Assembly (NCBI GenBank): GCA_038319215.1
Contig: JBBQCZ010000216.1
Span: forward strand, 1 to 5,504
Source: Bact-19 sp038319215
GTDB lineage: Bacteria; Bacteroidota; Bacteroidia; Bacteroidales; ML635J-15
Length of the DNA: 5,504 nucleotides
Reading direction: 5' to 3'
Shown here: positions 1 to 5,423 of the stretch, piece after piece
How the letters are laid out: every line of letters begins with the position of its first letter
Position numbering within the stretch: position 1 is the first letter of the stretch
The notes under the pieces: model-generated
Databases searched by the model: none
What the model was told of the DNA's origin: nothing
Seen by the model: only the letters and a program-made list of their open reading frames with translations
Translations under genes and position numbers: made by a program

Positions 1-461
1 GGCGAAACATCAACCCTAATCCAACCGTAATAAGAACCATAAGTATCGGTAAATTTAACCCCTATGTATCTGTCTATAGCCCCTTGAAAACAGCCAAAAT
101 ACCAGCTAGTACAATAATGACCTAATGCCATAGTCCCGGAACTAAAATTATACCAGTCAAATGTTTCATCAAAAGTAGTATTTGCTGGATAATGACATGG
201 TGACCAAGATTTATCAGGAGCATTAAAGGATGTTACAAGATTTTCATTAAAACAATTTATTGTAATAGAATAACAAAGGGTGTCATATGCTGCAAAGCTG
301 GAAATAGAAATATTATAGTCCATAACACCATCAGCATTGAAGTCCATTGAATGAGTACCACTTGGGCCATTGAGTGTAACCGACACATCTGTATAAACAA
401 TTTGAGCAGATGTGGTTAGAAATGTCAATATTAAAATAGTTAATAAAAAATTTGTTTTCAT
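1..461 (-). CDS. Secreted protein of unknown function, N-terminal 153 residues (runs off the window)
   Basis: Not recognised as a named family. The frame is open from ATG at 461 to the window edge (153 complete codons), so the C-terminus is missing. The N-terminus MKTNFLLTILILTFLTTSAQ is a clear Sec signal peptide, probably cut after residue 20. Residues 40-50 contain DFNADGVMDY, resembling the Asp-rich calcium-binding loops of many secreted bacterial proteins. Near the visible end, YIGVKF...YYGWIRVDVS resembles the YxGxxF...YGWIR segment seen in many Bacteroidota secreted proteins that often end in a T9SS sorting domain; whether this one does is unseen. Four cysteines in the mature part suggest disulfides outside the cytoplasm. 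It is the first gene of the cassette following the attC-like element at 545-737, with an 83-bp leader. The start is fixed by the signal peptide. Confidence 0.8.
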   Translation of the reverse strand, partial: MKTNFLLTILILTFLTTSAQIVYTDVSVTLNGPSGTHSMDFNADGVMDYNISISSFAAYDTLCYSITINCFNENLVTSFNAPDKSWSPCHYPANTTFDETFDWYNFSSGTMALGHYCTSWYFGCFQGAIDRYIGVKFTDTYGSYYGWIRVDVS

Positions 462-502
462 GGCGAATAGAGTTTGTTAGAAATATCGATTTAAAATTAA
501 GA

Positions 503-510
503 CAAATAAA
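503..510 (-). promoter_or_regulatory. Possible -7 box in the leader of the secreted-protein gene
   Basis: On the minus strand TTTATTTG matches 7 of 8 positions of the Bacteroidota -7 consensus TAnnTTTG (the mismatch is T for A at position 2). It lies 41 bp upstream of the ATG at 461. No convincing -33 TTTG element was found upstream, so this is a weak call. Confidence 0.25.
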
Positions 511-544
511 ATGGAATGTTCGTTGTTTCACTTTCGGTTTGTTG

Positions 545-737
545 CTAACGGTTGCGGCTATGTGGAGTGTGGAATAGGAATAGAAATTACCTTTTCAAAG
601 TTCCCACGAAGCCAAATTTTTTGGTTTTGTTTTTAAATTTTGTAGTAAAAGCCAAATCAAAAAATTTGGCGGCGTTCGGATGTGCTCTGCACGAACGGTT
701 ACAGGTGAATTTCCACATTACACATAGGTGCTGTTAC
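545..737 (-). repeat. attC-like recombination site, long type (copy 1)
   Basis: An imperfect palindrome that begins CTAACGGTTGCGG and ends GTGCTGTTAC on the plus strand. Pairing arms are CTATGTG (558-564) with CACATAG (721-727), TGTGGAA (568-574) with TTCCACA (711-717), a 12-bp arm GCCAAATTTTTT (611-622) with 659-670, and an inner GTTC/GTGC hairpin at 674-696. It shares about 185 of 192 bases with 5221-5412. It lies 25 bp behind the toxin stop codon. Its right edge GTTACAAAC (733-741) is the exact reverse complement of 1378-1386, the start of the same toxin-antitoxin cassette; its left edge is CTAAC instead of GTAAC, as expected if those bases came from the next cassette. At 193 bp it is longer than classical attC sites (roughly 57-141 bp). 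Confidence 0.75.
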
Positions 738-762
738 AAACTGGTGGTTGTCGTTCTTCAAA

Positions 763-1062
763 TTAGATTTTAAGTTTCTTTGGATCCTGTCTGTTGTCAA
801 ATACTGAAACAATAGTTAGTGTGTCTTGACTAATACTGTAATAAAGTGTAATTTGTTTTGTTACAACTGATCTGCGAACATTAAAATTGTTGGTTTTTGG
901 AAATGAATCTGGTTGATTTTGGATAATTGAAATGTGCTTATTCAGCTTTTTCATAAATTTTTTAATCTCTCTTTCTGTCCAATTTTGCTCTAAGTATTTT
1001 ATAACCTTATTTAGGTTTCTATCTGCTTCGTCTGACCACTTAACTTTAGATATATTTTTCAT
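763..1062 (-). CDS. RelE/ParE-superfamily toxin of a type II toxin-antitoxin module
   Basis: A 99-residue protein, the usual size of this superfamily. The fold signature is visible: a first strand VKWSDEADR (7-15), a long helix pair with IKYLEQNW (21-28) and KKFMKKLNKHISIIQ (34-48), the turn NQPDSFP (49-55), then strands VRRSVVTKQITLYYSI (62-77) and TIVSVFDNRQDP (83-94). The FDNRQDP ending is typical of the Bacteroidota branch. Members either cleave mRNA on the ribosome (RelE-like) or poison gyrase (ParE-like); the sequence alone does not decide which. It overlaps the upstream antitoxin gene by 17 bp, implying translational coupling, and is followed 25 bp later by an attC-like site. The ATG at 1062 puts the conserved first strand at the right place. 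Confidence 0.9.
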   Translation of the reverse strand: MKNISKVKWSDEADRNLNKVIKYLEQNWTEREIKKFMKKLNKHISIIQNQPDSFPKTNNFNVRRSVVTKQITLYYSISQDTLTIVSVFDNRQDPKKLKI

Positions 1063-1267
1063 ATTGTTTCATGACGTCAGAGTGATTAATGACTTTGTTT
1101 TCTGAAATGTCTTTCATGCCTCTTTCGATAGAGTCACGTTCTGCTTGGCTTATTTCAGTCCACCAATCAGACTTTTCAGCAATACTTAAAAGTTTATCAA
1201 TCATTTGAGTGTCACGTAGATTCATAATCCACTCCATTAGCTGATATTTTTTAGAATATATGTCCAT
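1046..1267 (-). CDS. Antitoxin partner of the RelE/ParE-type toxin
   Basis: A 73-residue acidic-to-mixed helical protein in the position of the antitoxin, upstream of and overlapping the toxin gene. The visible layout is an N-terminal helix LMEWIMNLRD (10-19), the DWWTEIS segment (34-40), ERDSIERGMKDI (43-54) and a C-terminal VINHSDVMKQYEKY (59-72). The pattern DWW-E-S...E..SIE.G..DI..... H..VM..YEK recurs in Bacteroidota antitoxins paired with RelE/ParE toxins. It should bind and neutralise the toxin through its C-terminal part; such antitoxins often also repress their own promoter, but no obvious DNA-binding motif can be assigned by eye. The ATG at 1267 sits 14 bp behind a strong -7 box. 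Confidence 0.85.
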   Translation of the reverse strand: MDIYSKKYQLMEWIMNLRDTQMIDKLLSIAEKSDWWTEISQAERDSIERGMKDISENKVINHSDVMKQYEKYI

Positions 1268-1281
1268 TTTCGTTCTTTTTA

Positions 1282-1289
1282 CAAAAATA
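1282..1289 (-). promoter_or_regulatory. -7 box of the toxin-antitoxin promoter
   Basis: On the minus strand TATTTTTG matches the Bacteroidota -7 consensus TAnnTTTG at every fixed position. It lies 14 bp upstream of the antitoxin ATG, predicting a very short untranslated leader. A T-rich stretch with TGTTTTG lies about 15-22 bp further upstream and could serve as an imperfect -33 element. Having its own promoter inside the cassette would free the module from transcription by neighbouring cassettes. Confidence 0.55.
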
Positions 1290-1381
1290 CAAATTTCTAT
1301 TAGACAAAACAGAAACTTGAATTAAAATATTTCTTTTTTAGCAATTTATTTGGGTACTGCGTATGCTTTTTCCACTTGTTT

Positions 1382-1465
1382 GTAACGGTTGCAAGTAAGC
1401 TACGTAGCCCTGCCTTTAGCCATAGGCGTAGGGCATGCAGGGCTATGGAGTTTACTTGTTGTTAC
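1382..1465 (-). repeat. attC-like recombination site, short type
   Basis: An 84-bp imperfect palindrome. Outer arms are GTAAC (1382-1386) with GTTAC (1461-1465); next CAAGTAA (1392-1398) with TTACTTG (1452-1458); then TAGCCCTGC (1405-1413) with GCAGGGCTA (1437-1445); the centre contains a small GCC-ATA-GGC hairpin (1419-1427). The arms are separated by unequal unpaired bases (GGTTG against TT), like the extrahelical bases and spacers that give attC sites polarity. Length and architecture fit classical attC sites. It shares only the ends (GTAACGGTTGC and TGTTAC) with the other two elements. It lies 6 bp after the stop codon of the FISUMP gene, and GTTACAGGTA (1461-1470) is exactly complementary to 5215-5224, the start of the same cassette. 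The hairpin could also end transcription. Confidence 0.8.
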
Positions 1466-1471
1466 AGGTAG

Positions 1472-2827
1472 TTAATCTTTAAGGCATCTTATACTATAAC
1501 CATGAGCTGGATTCTGGGTATTTCTTGTTATGCCATTAGCGTCATCCCATATTTTCCTATAATATGCACCCGTATTTGCTGACCACCAAATAGAAACTAA
1601 TCCTAAATCAGAGTAGAAACTTTGACTATTAGATTCAGAGAAAAAATACTGTCCACTAGGCAGAGCAGAAAAACCAAATTGATTTGTACCAGTATTGGTA
1701 ACCCAATTATTTGTTGTTTTGAGTTTAAGACCTGCATCAAAACCCCGTAAACCAGTAATGTGTAATTCTGTAATTGTAGTATCAATATAGCTTTCTAATT
1801 GAAACCAATCAGAGTCGCTTGGAATATGCCACCCATTAGGGCATAGCCCTTGACGTACACCATATATTAATTCTTCGTCATTGGAGACATAGCCATCGAT
1901 TGCTGCTGCCCAAGTGTATAGTTTGCCGAATGTTTGGCTGTTAGTTGGATTATCATCATAATCAAACCAATAGCGGGATTCGTAATCATAATTGATTTGT
2001 ATTCCTGTCCCATCAATTAATGCTGTCCCATCATCATAATGCGTAGACTTAAGATTTTCTTTCATCCAACATTGATTACCAATTTGAACAGTATTGTATA
2101 TATTTCCATTATAGTCTGTAACAGTTTCATGACCAGTGCATGGCTGACTCAAATATATAATATAGTTCTCATTACTAATTGGTTCAACAAAAACAGAGTT
2201 TGAGTGATACGAGAGTTTTTTTGCGGAGATACAGATTGTATCACCAACATTAAATGAAAAATCTGACTTTAGACTTTTTATTGTTGGTGATGTGTTTGAT
2301 AAATGACAACTTACAGAACTAATTTTTGTTGTGTGAGTTTCGTCGCCAATAACTTTTATTGAATAACTATTATCAGAAGTAGTAATTTTCAGCACTCCGA
2401 TATTTGCATACGAATTGTAAAATTCAAATGTGTTAATTGCAGACGAAAGATATCTAGTTTCATGATATAGTCTTTGTCCATGGATATTATACAAATTAAA
2501 TGAAATATCGGTTAAAGGTTTCGACTGAATTTGAAAAGAACAAACCCCAGGTTTATTTGATAATAATACGAAATTACTTAAAGGCTCATTGATTTGACCA
2601 ATTGCATTTACTTGAGCACCTTGACTAAGATTTATTTCATAATTTGTTACACCAATTGGTAGGTCATAAAGCTTTGCAGTAGTACCATTAGACAAATTCT
2701 CAATAAAAATTGTGTCTAACTCAATGGGATTTATTTCATGTTTTGCTTGAACAAAAACGATAACATCTTGCGAGAAAATAATGTTATATATTAATAAACT
2801 GATAAATAATAAAAATATTGCTTTCAT
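1472..2827 (-). CDS. Secreted FISUMP-domain protein with an internal T9SS-sorting-like segment
   Basis: A 451-residue protein with signal peptide MKAIFLLFISLLIYNIIFSQ (1-20). Residues 236-451 form a FISUMP domain (Fibrobacter succinogenes major paralogous domain): it opens VTDYNGNIYNTVQIGNQCW (236-254), then MKENLK (255-260), GKLYTWAAA (301-309), GLCPNGWHIPSDSDW (327-341), FGFSALPSG (384-392), IWWSAN (413-418) and ends GYSIRCLKD (443-451), all family hallmarks. The family is extracellular and of unknown biochemical role, possibly related to C-type-lectin-like folds (inference). Residues 91-161 resemble a T9SS type A sorting domain (ISFNLYNIHGQRL, then IGVLKITT...YSIKVI), although it is internal and lacks the usual PNP motif. 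It is the last gene of the large cassette, 56 bp after the S74 gene and with its own possible promoter, and it stops 6 bp before an attC-like site. The start is fixed by the signal peptide. Confidence 0.92.
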   Translation of the reverse strand: MKAIFLLFISLLIYNIIFSQDVIVFVQAKHEINPIELDTIFIENLSNGTTAKLYDLPIGVTNYEINLSQGAQVNAIGQINEPLSNFVLLSNKPGVCSFQIQSKPLTDISFNLYNIHGQRLYHETRYLSSAINTFEFYNSYANIGVLKITTSDNSYSIKVIGDETHTTKISSVSCHLSNTSPTIKSLKSDFSFNVGDTICISAKKLSYHSNSVFVEPISNENYIIYLSQPCTGHETVTDYNGNIYNTVQIGNQCWMKENLKSTHYDDGTALIDGTGIQINYDYESRYWFDYDDNPTNSQTFGKLYTWAAAIDGYVSNDEELIYGVRQGLCPNGWHIPSDSDWFQLESYIDTTITELHITGLRGFDAGLKLKTTNNWVTNTGTNQFGFSALPSGQYFFSESNSQSFYSDLGLVSIWWSANTGAYYRKIWDDANGITRNTQNPAHGYSIRCLKD

Positions 2828-2842
2828 AATACTAAGTTTTAA

Positions 2843-2872
2843 TGTCAGTAAAGCTGTTCAGCTTTACTGACA
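2843..2872 (-). terminator. Perfect 14-bp inverted repeat between the S74 and FISUMP genes
   Basis: Arms at 2843-2856 and 2859-2872 are perfect complements with only 2 bases between them, so the RNA hairpin would have about 12-13 pairs. It begins 11 bp after the stop codon of the S74 gene. On the minus strand it is followed by TTAAAACTTAG, not a solid T run, so it is a poor textbook terminator; Bacteroidota terminators are often weak in this respect. It may instead be a dyad operator or a processing/stability hairpin. Confidence 0.5.
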
Positions 2873-2878
2873 AAGTTA
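2871..2878 (-). promoter_or_regulatory. Candidate -7 box upstream of the FISUMP gene
   Basis: On the minus strand TAACTTTG matches TAnnTTTG at every fixed position, 43 bp upstream of the ATG at 2827. Its last two bases overlap the first arm of the perfect inverted repeat, so transcription would start within the hairpin. No -33 TTTG was found at the expected distance, so the call rests on the -7 box alone. Confidence 0.35.
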
Positions 2879-2883
2879 ATGAA

Positions 2884-3936
2884 TTATTGTGTTAGAATCA
2901 TTCTTTTCGTATCAATTTCTTTCTTATTGACAACAAGAGAATATAAATACATACCAGGTTCCAACTCATTTGTATTTATCTGAATAGATCCTTTTAAAGT
3001 ATTTAAAGGATACGATTTTAACAACTTTCCATTCAAATCAAAAACTAATATTTGTGCTCCGCTCAGACTGTTTTCTCCTATTTCATAATTAATTATAGTA
3101 GATTCATTAAATGGATTTGGCGTGTTTTGGAATAAAATAGAAGAGCTTTGATTGTATTCATTGCTTTGAGACTCAGTGCTTTTACTTTTTATATTGTCAT
3201 TGAACTCACAGCAATTCTGAATATATTGTTCAAGTTCATTTATTTTAATTTGTTGTTCCTTAAAAGCTTCAATTAGTAGTGGAACAAGGCTGCTGTATGC
3301 AACTGCCTTTTTTCCGTCAGTTTGAGTTCTAACCACCTCTGGAACAACTTGTTCGACATCCTGTGCAATTAAACCCATATGATGCCTGTTTCGTTCAGAA
3401 ATAACAGCATTCACGGCTTCTGAATCTATGAATTCATTGTTATCGAAATCACTAGTCCCTTCTGAGTTTGTAATATGTGTATAGGTATTGCCATATTTAT
3501 CTGTAAAAACTAAGGTGTCTTGAGTTGTTTCTTTAATGAAGTCGAAGTAAACGCCTTGTAGATGCATTATTTTTTCGGATGCACTAGTAATGTTTGAAAT
3601 GTTTGTCTTAACTGATTCATCTGACAGTTCATATAACACATTACAAATTACATCGCCATTTCCCCTGACATGGAAAGTATGATTGCCCGAATTGTCTCTA
3701 ACAATCCAACATTTGGAAGTAGAAAGCGGAGCAAAGACTAAATTCATCCAACCATAGGAGGAATATACCGCTGGTTGAAAATATGTGTATCCATTTGGAC
3801 TCACTTGGAGTCCTCCCCCTTTGGTTAGACTTGTTAAACTAACATGATTATCATCATGTATTTTGATTTGTGATTGTGATGTGTTTGAAAACAATACAAA
3901 AGCGATTATGCCAATTAAATAAATATATTTTTTCAT
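2884..3936 (-). CDS. Secreted protein with peptidase S74 (intramolecular chaperone) domain and T9SS type A sorting domain
   Basis: A 350-residue protein. Residues 1-22 are a signal peptide. Residues 24-104 form a short N-terminal part ending in FHVRGNGDV (88-96), the usual lead-in to S74 domains. The S74 domain spans about 103-240: SDESVK (105-110) carries the Ser and Lys spaced as in the autoproteolytic dyad of phage endosialidase chaperones, then MGLIAQDVEQVVPEVV (187-202) and AVAYSSLVPLLIEAF (211-225), followed by a coiled-coil-like EQQIKINELEQYIQ (227-240) suited to trimer assembly. Residues 241-267 are a polar linker. Residues 268-350 are a type A T9SS sorting domain: NTPNPFNEST (271-280), ILVFDLNGKLLKSYP (296-310), ELEPGMYLYSLVV (324-336) and the basic end KKEIDTKRMILTQ. 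It is 11 bp downstream of the GH16 gene, so the two are probably co-transcribed. The role of the N-terminal part is unknown. Confidence 0.93.
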   Translation of the reverse strand: MKKYIYLIGIIAFVLFSNTSQSQIKIHDDNHVSLTSLTKGGGLQVSPNGYTYFQPAVYSSYGWMNLVFAPLSTSKCWIVRDNSGNHTFHVRGNGDVICNVLYELSDESVKTNISNITSASEKIMHLQGVYFDFIKETTQDTLVFTDKYGNTYTHITNSEGTSDFDNNEFIDSEAVNAVISERNRHHMGLIAQDVEQVVPEVVRTQTDGKKAVAYSSLVPLLIEAFKEQQIKINELEQYIQNCCEFNDNIKSKSTESQSNEYNQSSSILFQNTPNPFNESTIINYEIGENSLSGAQILVFDLNGKLLKSYPLNTLKGSIQINTNELEPGMYLYSLVVNKKEIDTKRMILTQ

Positions 3937-3947
3937 TTTGTATAAAA

Positions 3948-5102
3948 TTAATAATTAAACAAATTTGTTGTAACAATATTCCTTGCAGTAAAAGTGGTGT
4001 TACCGCTAACTGTAAATCCTTTATCCAGAGTTATACCATCAGTAGCCCATACAGTAATGTTCTCATCTTGTGGTATTACCGCTGTTTTACCTGTACCACC
4101 CAAGCGTATGTTTTTATGTACTTTAAACATATTTGGATCTGTGATACTAAAACTCGATGGCCAATATTCATAATTAAAACCTTCTACTAATTTATAAGAA
4201 CGAACATACTCTATTTCAAACCCTTGATTCACATCTGTGTATGTAGAAATTAGACTGTTTACTGAAAGGCTGATTTGAAATTTTTGACCTATGGCATCAA
4301 GAAAATTTGTACAAGTAAAATCACTATTTGGGTTTACTTGTCCAGAATTTTCCTCAGCAAACTTTACAGCTTTTGTTAAATGACCATTTGTGAAGAAGTT
4401 TATTTCCTCTGGCAACCATTCTACGGCAAAAGTTACCCATTGACCTACAAAAGGAGTTGTAAATGCAATATTCTGCGTTAATTTCGAGACGGTTCCATTA
4501 CTTTCATCATCATGGATGTTATGATAAAAGTTCTGCATTAATGTGTAGTTACTGTGATTCGGGGGTAGTTTCTTTTCAAAAACATCTATTTCATCATAAC
4601 GATAATTTGGGTCTGGGGGAAAACCTCCTTGCATACCATACATCCAAAAGCATGGGTCTAAAGCGATATTTGTTGGTAAATAGCATTTTATCTCGATATA
4701 ACCATATCTAATAGTGTTTTTAGAAACCACATATCCACTTGAGTAATAATAGTCAGAACACAAATCTGGATCTCCCCACAAACAACACTCTGTTGGTGTA
4801 GATTCTTGTTTTGCTTTCAGTATAAGTTTTCCACTCTGAATAAAAACATTATTACTACTGCTTGAAAAAAAAGCATAAGATGACATCGAATGACAATGTG
4901 AGTTTTTTTTCTCCCACTTATTTGAGTCAAAATAAGTGAATTCATCAGTAAAAGGAGCATAGTTAGTCCAACCTGTAGTTATTTCAGTGTTGGAAGCTGG
5001 AAATGCTCCATAAGAGTTTGTTTTACCTTGCCATTCACAGAATGTCTGTGCTCTTGCAAAAGTTGCCAAACTTAAAATAAAGATAATAATTAGATTTCTC
5101 AT
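3948..5102 (-). CDS. Secreted glycoside hydrolase family 16 (GH16) enzyme
   Basis: A 384-residue protein starting at ATG 5102 with signal peptide MRNLIIIFILSLATFARAQ (1-19). The GH16 domain spans about 47-305. The active-site strand is DEIDVFEK (170-177), giving nucleophile Glu171, Asp173 and acid/base Glu176 in an ExDxxE (beta-bulge) arrangement as in laminarinases, agarases and kappa-carrageenases. Supporting features are RYGYIEIKCYLP (132-143), CFWMYG (151-156), WVTFAVEWLPEEINFFTNG (222-240) and FEIEYVRSYKL (295-305). It should cut internal beta-1,3 or beta-1,4 bonds of a polysaccharide; the substrate cannot be read off. Residues 325-384 form a small beta-rich module (IRLGGTGKT, then ITLDKGFTVSGNTTFTARNI) like C-terminal modules of other Bacteroidota secreted proteins. 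No canonical T9SS signal is visible. Eight cysteines suggest disulfides. A TTG at 5198 would extend the frame by 32 residues but buries the signal peptide, so it is rejected. A weak -7 box, TAACTTTA, lies at 5118-5125. Confidence 0.92.
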   Translation of the reverse strand: MRNLIIIFILSLATFARAQTFCEWQGKTNSYGAFPASNTEITTGWTNYAPFTDEFTYFDSNKWEKKNSHCHSMSSYAFFSSSSNNVFIQSGKLILKAKQESTPTECCLWGDPDLCSDYYYSSGYVVSKNTIRYGYIEIKCYLPTNIALDPCFWMYGMQGGFPPDPNYRYDEIDVFEKKLPPNHSNYTLMQNFYHNIHDDESNGTVSKLTQNIAFTTPFVGQWVTFAVEWLPEEINFFTNGHLTKAVKFAEENSGQVNPNSDFTCTNFLDAIGQKFQISLSVNSLISTYTDVNQGFEIEYVRSYKLVEGFNYEYWPSSFSITDPNMFKVHKNIRLGGTGKTAVIPQDENITVWATDGITLDKGFTVSGNTTFTARNIVTTNLFNY

Positions 5103-5219
5103 AATAAGTTGATAATTTAAAGTTAAAGTTTCGTTACTCTGATATTTTAGTTCGTTTTTCACTATCACGAACTGGTGGTCAGCCAATTTATAACCCAATC
5201 CTCCTTTCTTTAATTACCT

Positions 5220-5412
5220 GTAACGGTTGCGGCTATGTGGAGTGTGGAATAGGAATAGAAATTACCTTATCAAAGTTCCCACGAAGCCAAATTTTTAGAT
5301 TTTGTTTTTAAATTTTGTAGTAAAAGCCAAATCAAAAAATTTGGCGGTGTTCGGATGTGTTCTGCACGAACGGTTACCGTTGAATTTCCACATTACACAT
5401 AGGTGCTGTTAC
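5220..5412 (-). repeat. attC-like recombination site, long type (copy 2)
   Basis: Begins GTAACGGTTGCGG (5220) and ends GTGCTGTTAC (5412), and differs from 546-737 at 7 of 192 positions by hand alignment, with no gaps. It keeps the same pairing arms, including the GCCAAATTTTT inner arm (now 11 bp) and the GTTCG...CGAAC inner hairpin. It lies 11 bp after the stop codon of the partial gene at the right edge and 117 bp before the GH16 start. The bases just outside differ completely from copy 1, and there is no target-site duplication, which argues against a transposed MITE. Most of the 321-bp gap between genes at 5103-5423 is this element; the remainder (5103-5219) is leader DNA with an AGAAAGGAGG stretch (5200-5209 on the minus strand) that is not placed correctly for any start codon. 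Confidence 0.75.
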
Positions 5413-5423
5413 CAGCAGTATTT

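Larger units (their letters stand above)
549..1385 (-). mobile_element. Integron-like gene cassette carrying a toxin-antitoxin pair
   Basis: Inferred 837-bp cassette bounded by the predicted G|TTA crossover points of two successive attC-like sites. In reading direction it holds a leader with a good promoter box, an antitoxin gene, a toxin gene and the attC-like site at its 3' end. Its first bases (minus strand GTTACAAAC, 1386-1378) are exactly complementary to the outer edge of its own attC (733-741). The match continues imperfectly (13 of 15 counted over 733-747 and 1372-1386). The boundaries depend on assuming the classical integron cleavage position. Confidence 0.65.
1386..5223 (-). mobile_element. 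Large integron-like gene cassette with three secreted-protein genes
   Basis: Inferred 3838-bp cassette between predicted crossover points in two attC-like sites. In reading direction it holds a 117-bp leader, the GH16 gene, the S74/T9SS gene, the FISUMP gene and an attC-like site. The proof of unity is that the cassette start (minus strand GTTACAGGTA, 5224-5215) is exactly complementary to the outer edge of the attC at the far end (1461-1470), with 14 of 15 positions matching if the comparison is extended. Classical cassettes are usually below 1 kb with one gene, so size and gene number are exceptional. No attC-like palindrome was seen between the three genes. Confidence 0.6.

Noticed and set aside
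331..531. Minus-strand open frame of 66 codons
   Set aside because: It overlaps out of frame with the secreted-protein gene beginning at 461, which has a good signal peptide and stays open to the window edge.
552..773. Plus-strand open frame of 73 codons across the long repeat
   Set aside because: It is produced by the palindromic element itself; a related frame occurs in the second copy (5302-5496) but the two diverge as soon as the repeat ends, and neither has a start context. It is best read as a repeat shadow that probably recurs as a spurious hypothetical protein.
3870..4190. Plus-strand open frame of 106 codons
   Set aside because: It lies antisense to the end of the GH16 gene and the start of the S74 gene, both of which have strong family evidence; likewise the antisense frame at 4463-4711 and the out-of-frame one at 1603-1785.
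5103..5198. Upstream TTG start for the GH16 gene behind an AGGAGG stretch
   Set aside because: AGGAGG is only one base from the TTG, Bacteroidota rarely use Shine-Dalgarno sites, and the 32-residue extension would place the signal peptide internally.
545..5412. The repeats as MITEs or insertion-sequence ends
   Set aside because: There is no target-site duplication, no transposase, the cores are unrelated between elements that share ends, and the outer bases pair with the far end of the cassette, which integron recombination explains and transposition does not.
545..5412. CRISPR array
   Set aside because: The repeated units are ~190 bp, only two are alike, and they are separated by whole genes, not by short uniform spacers.
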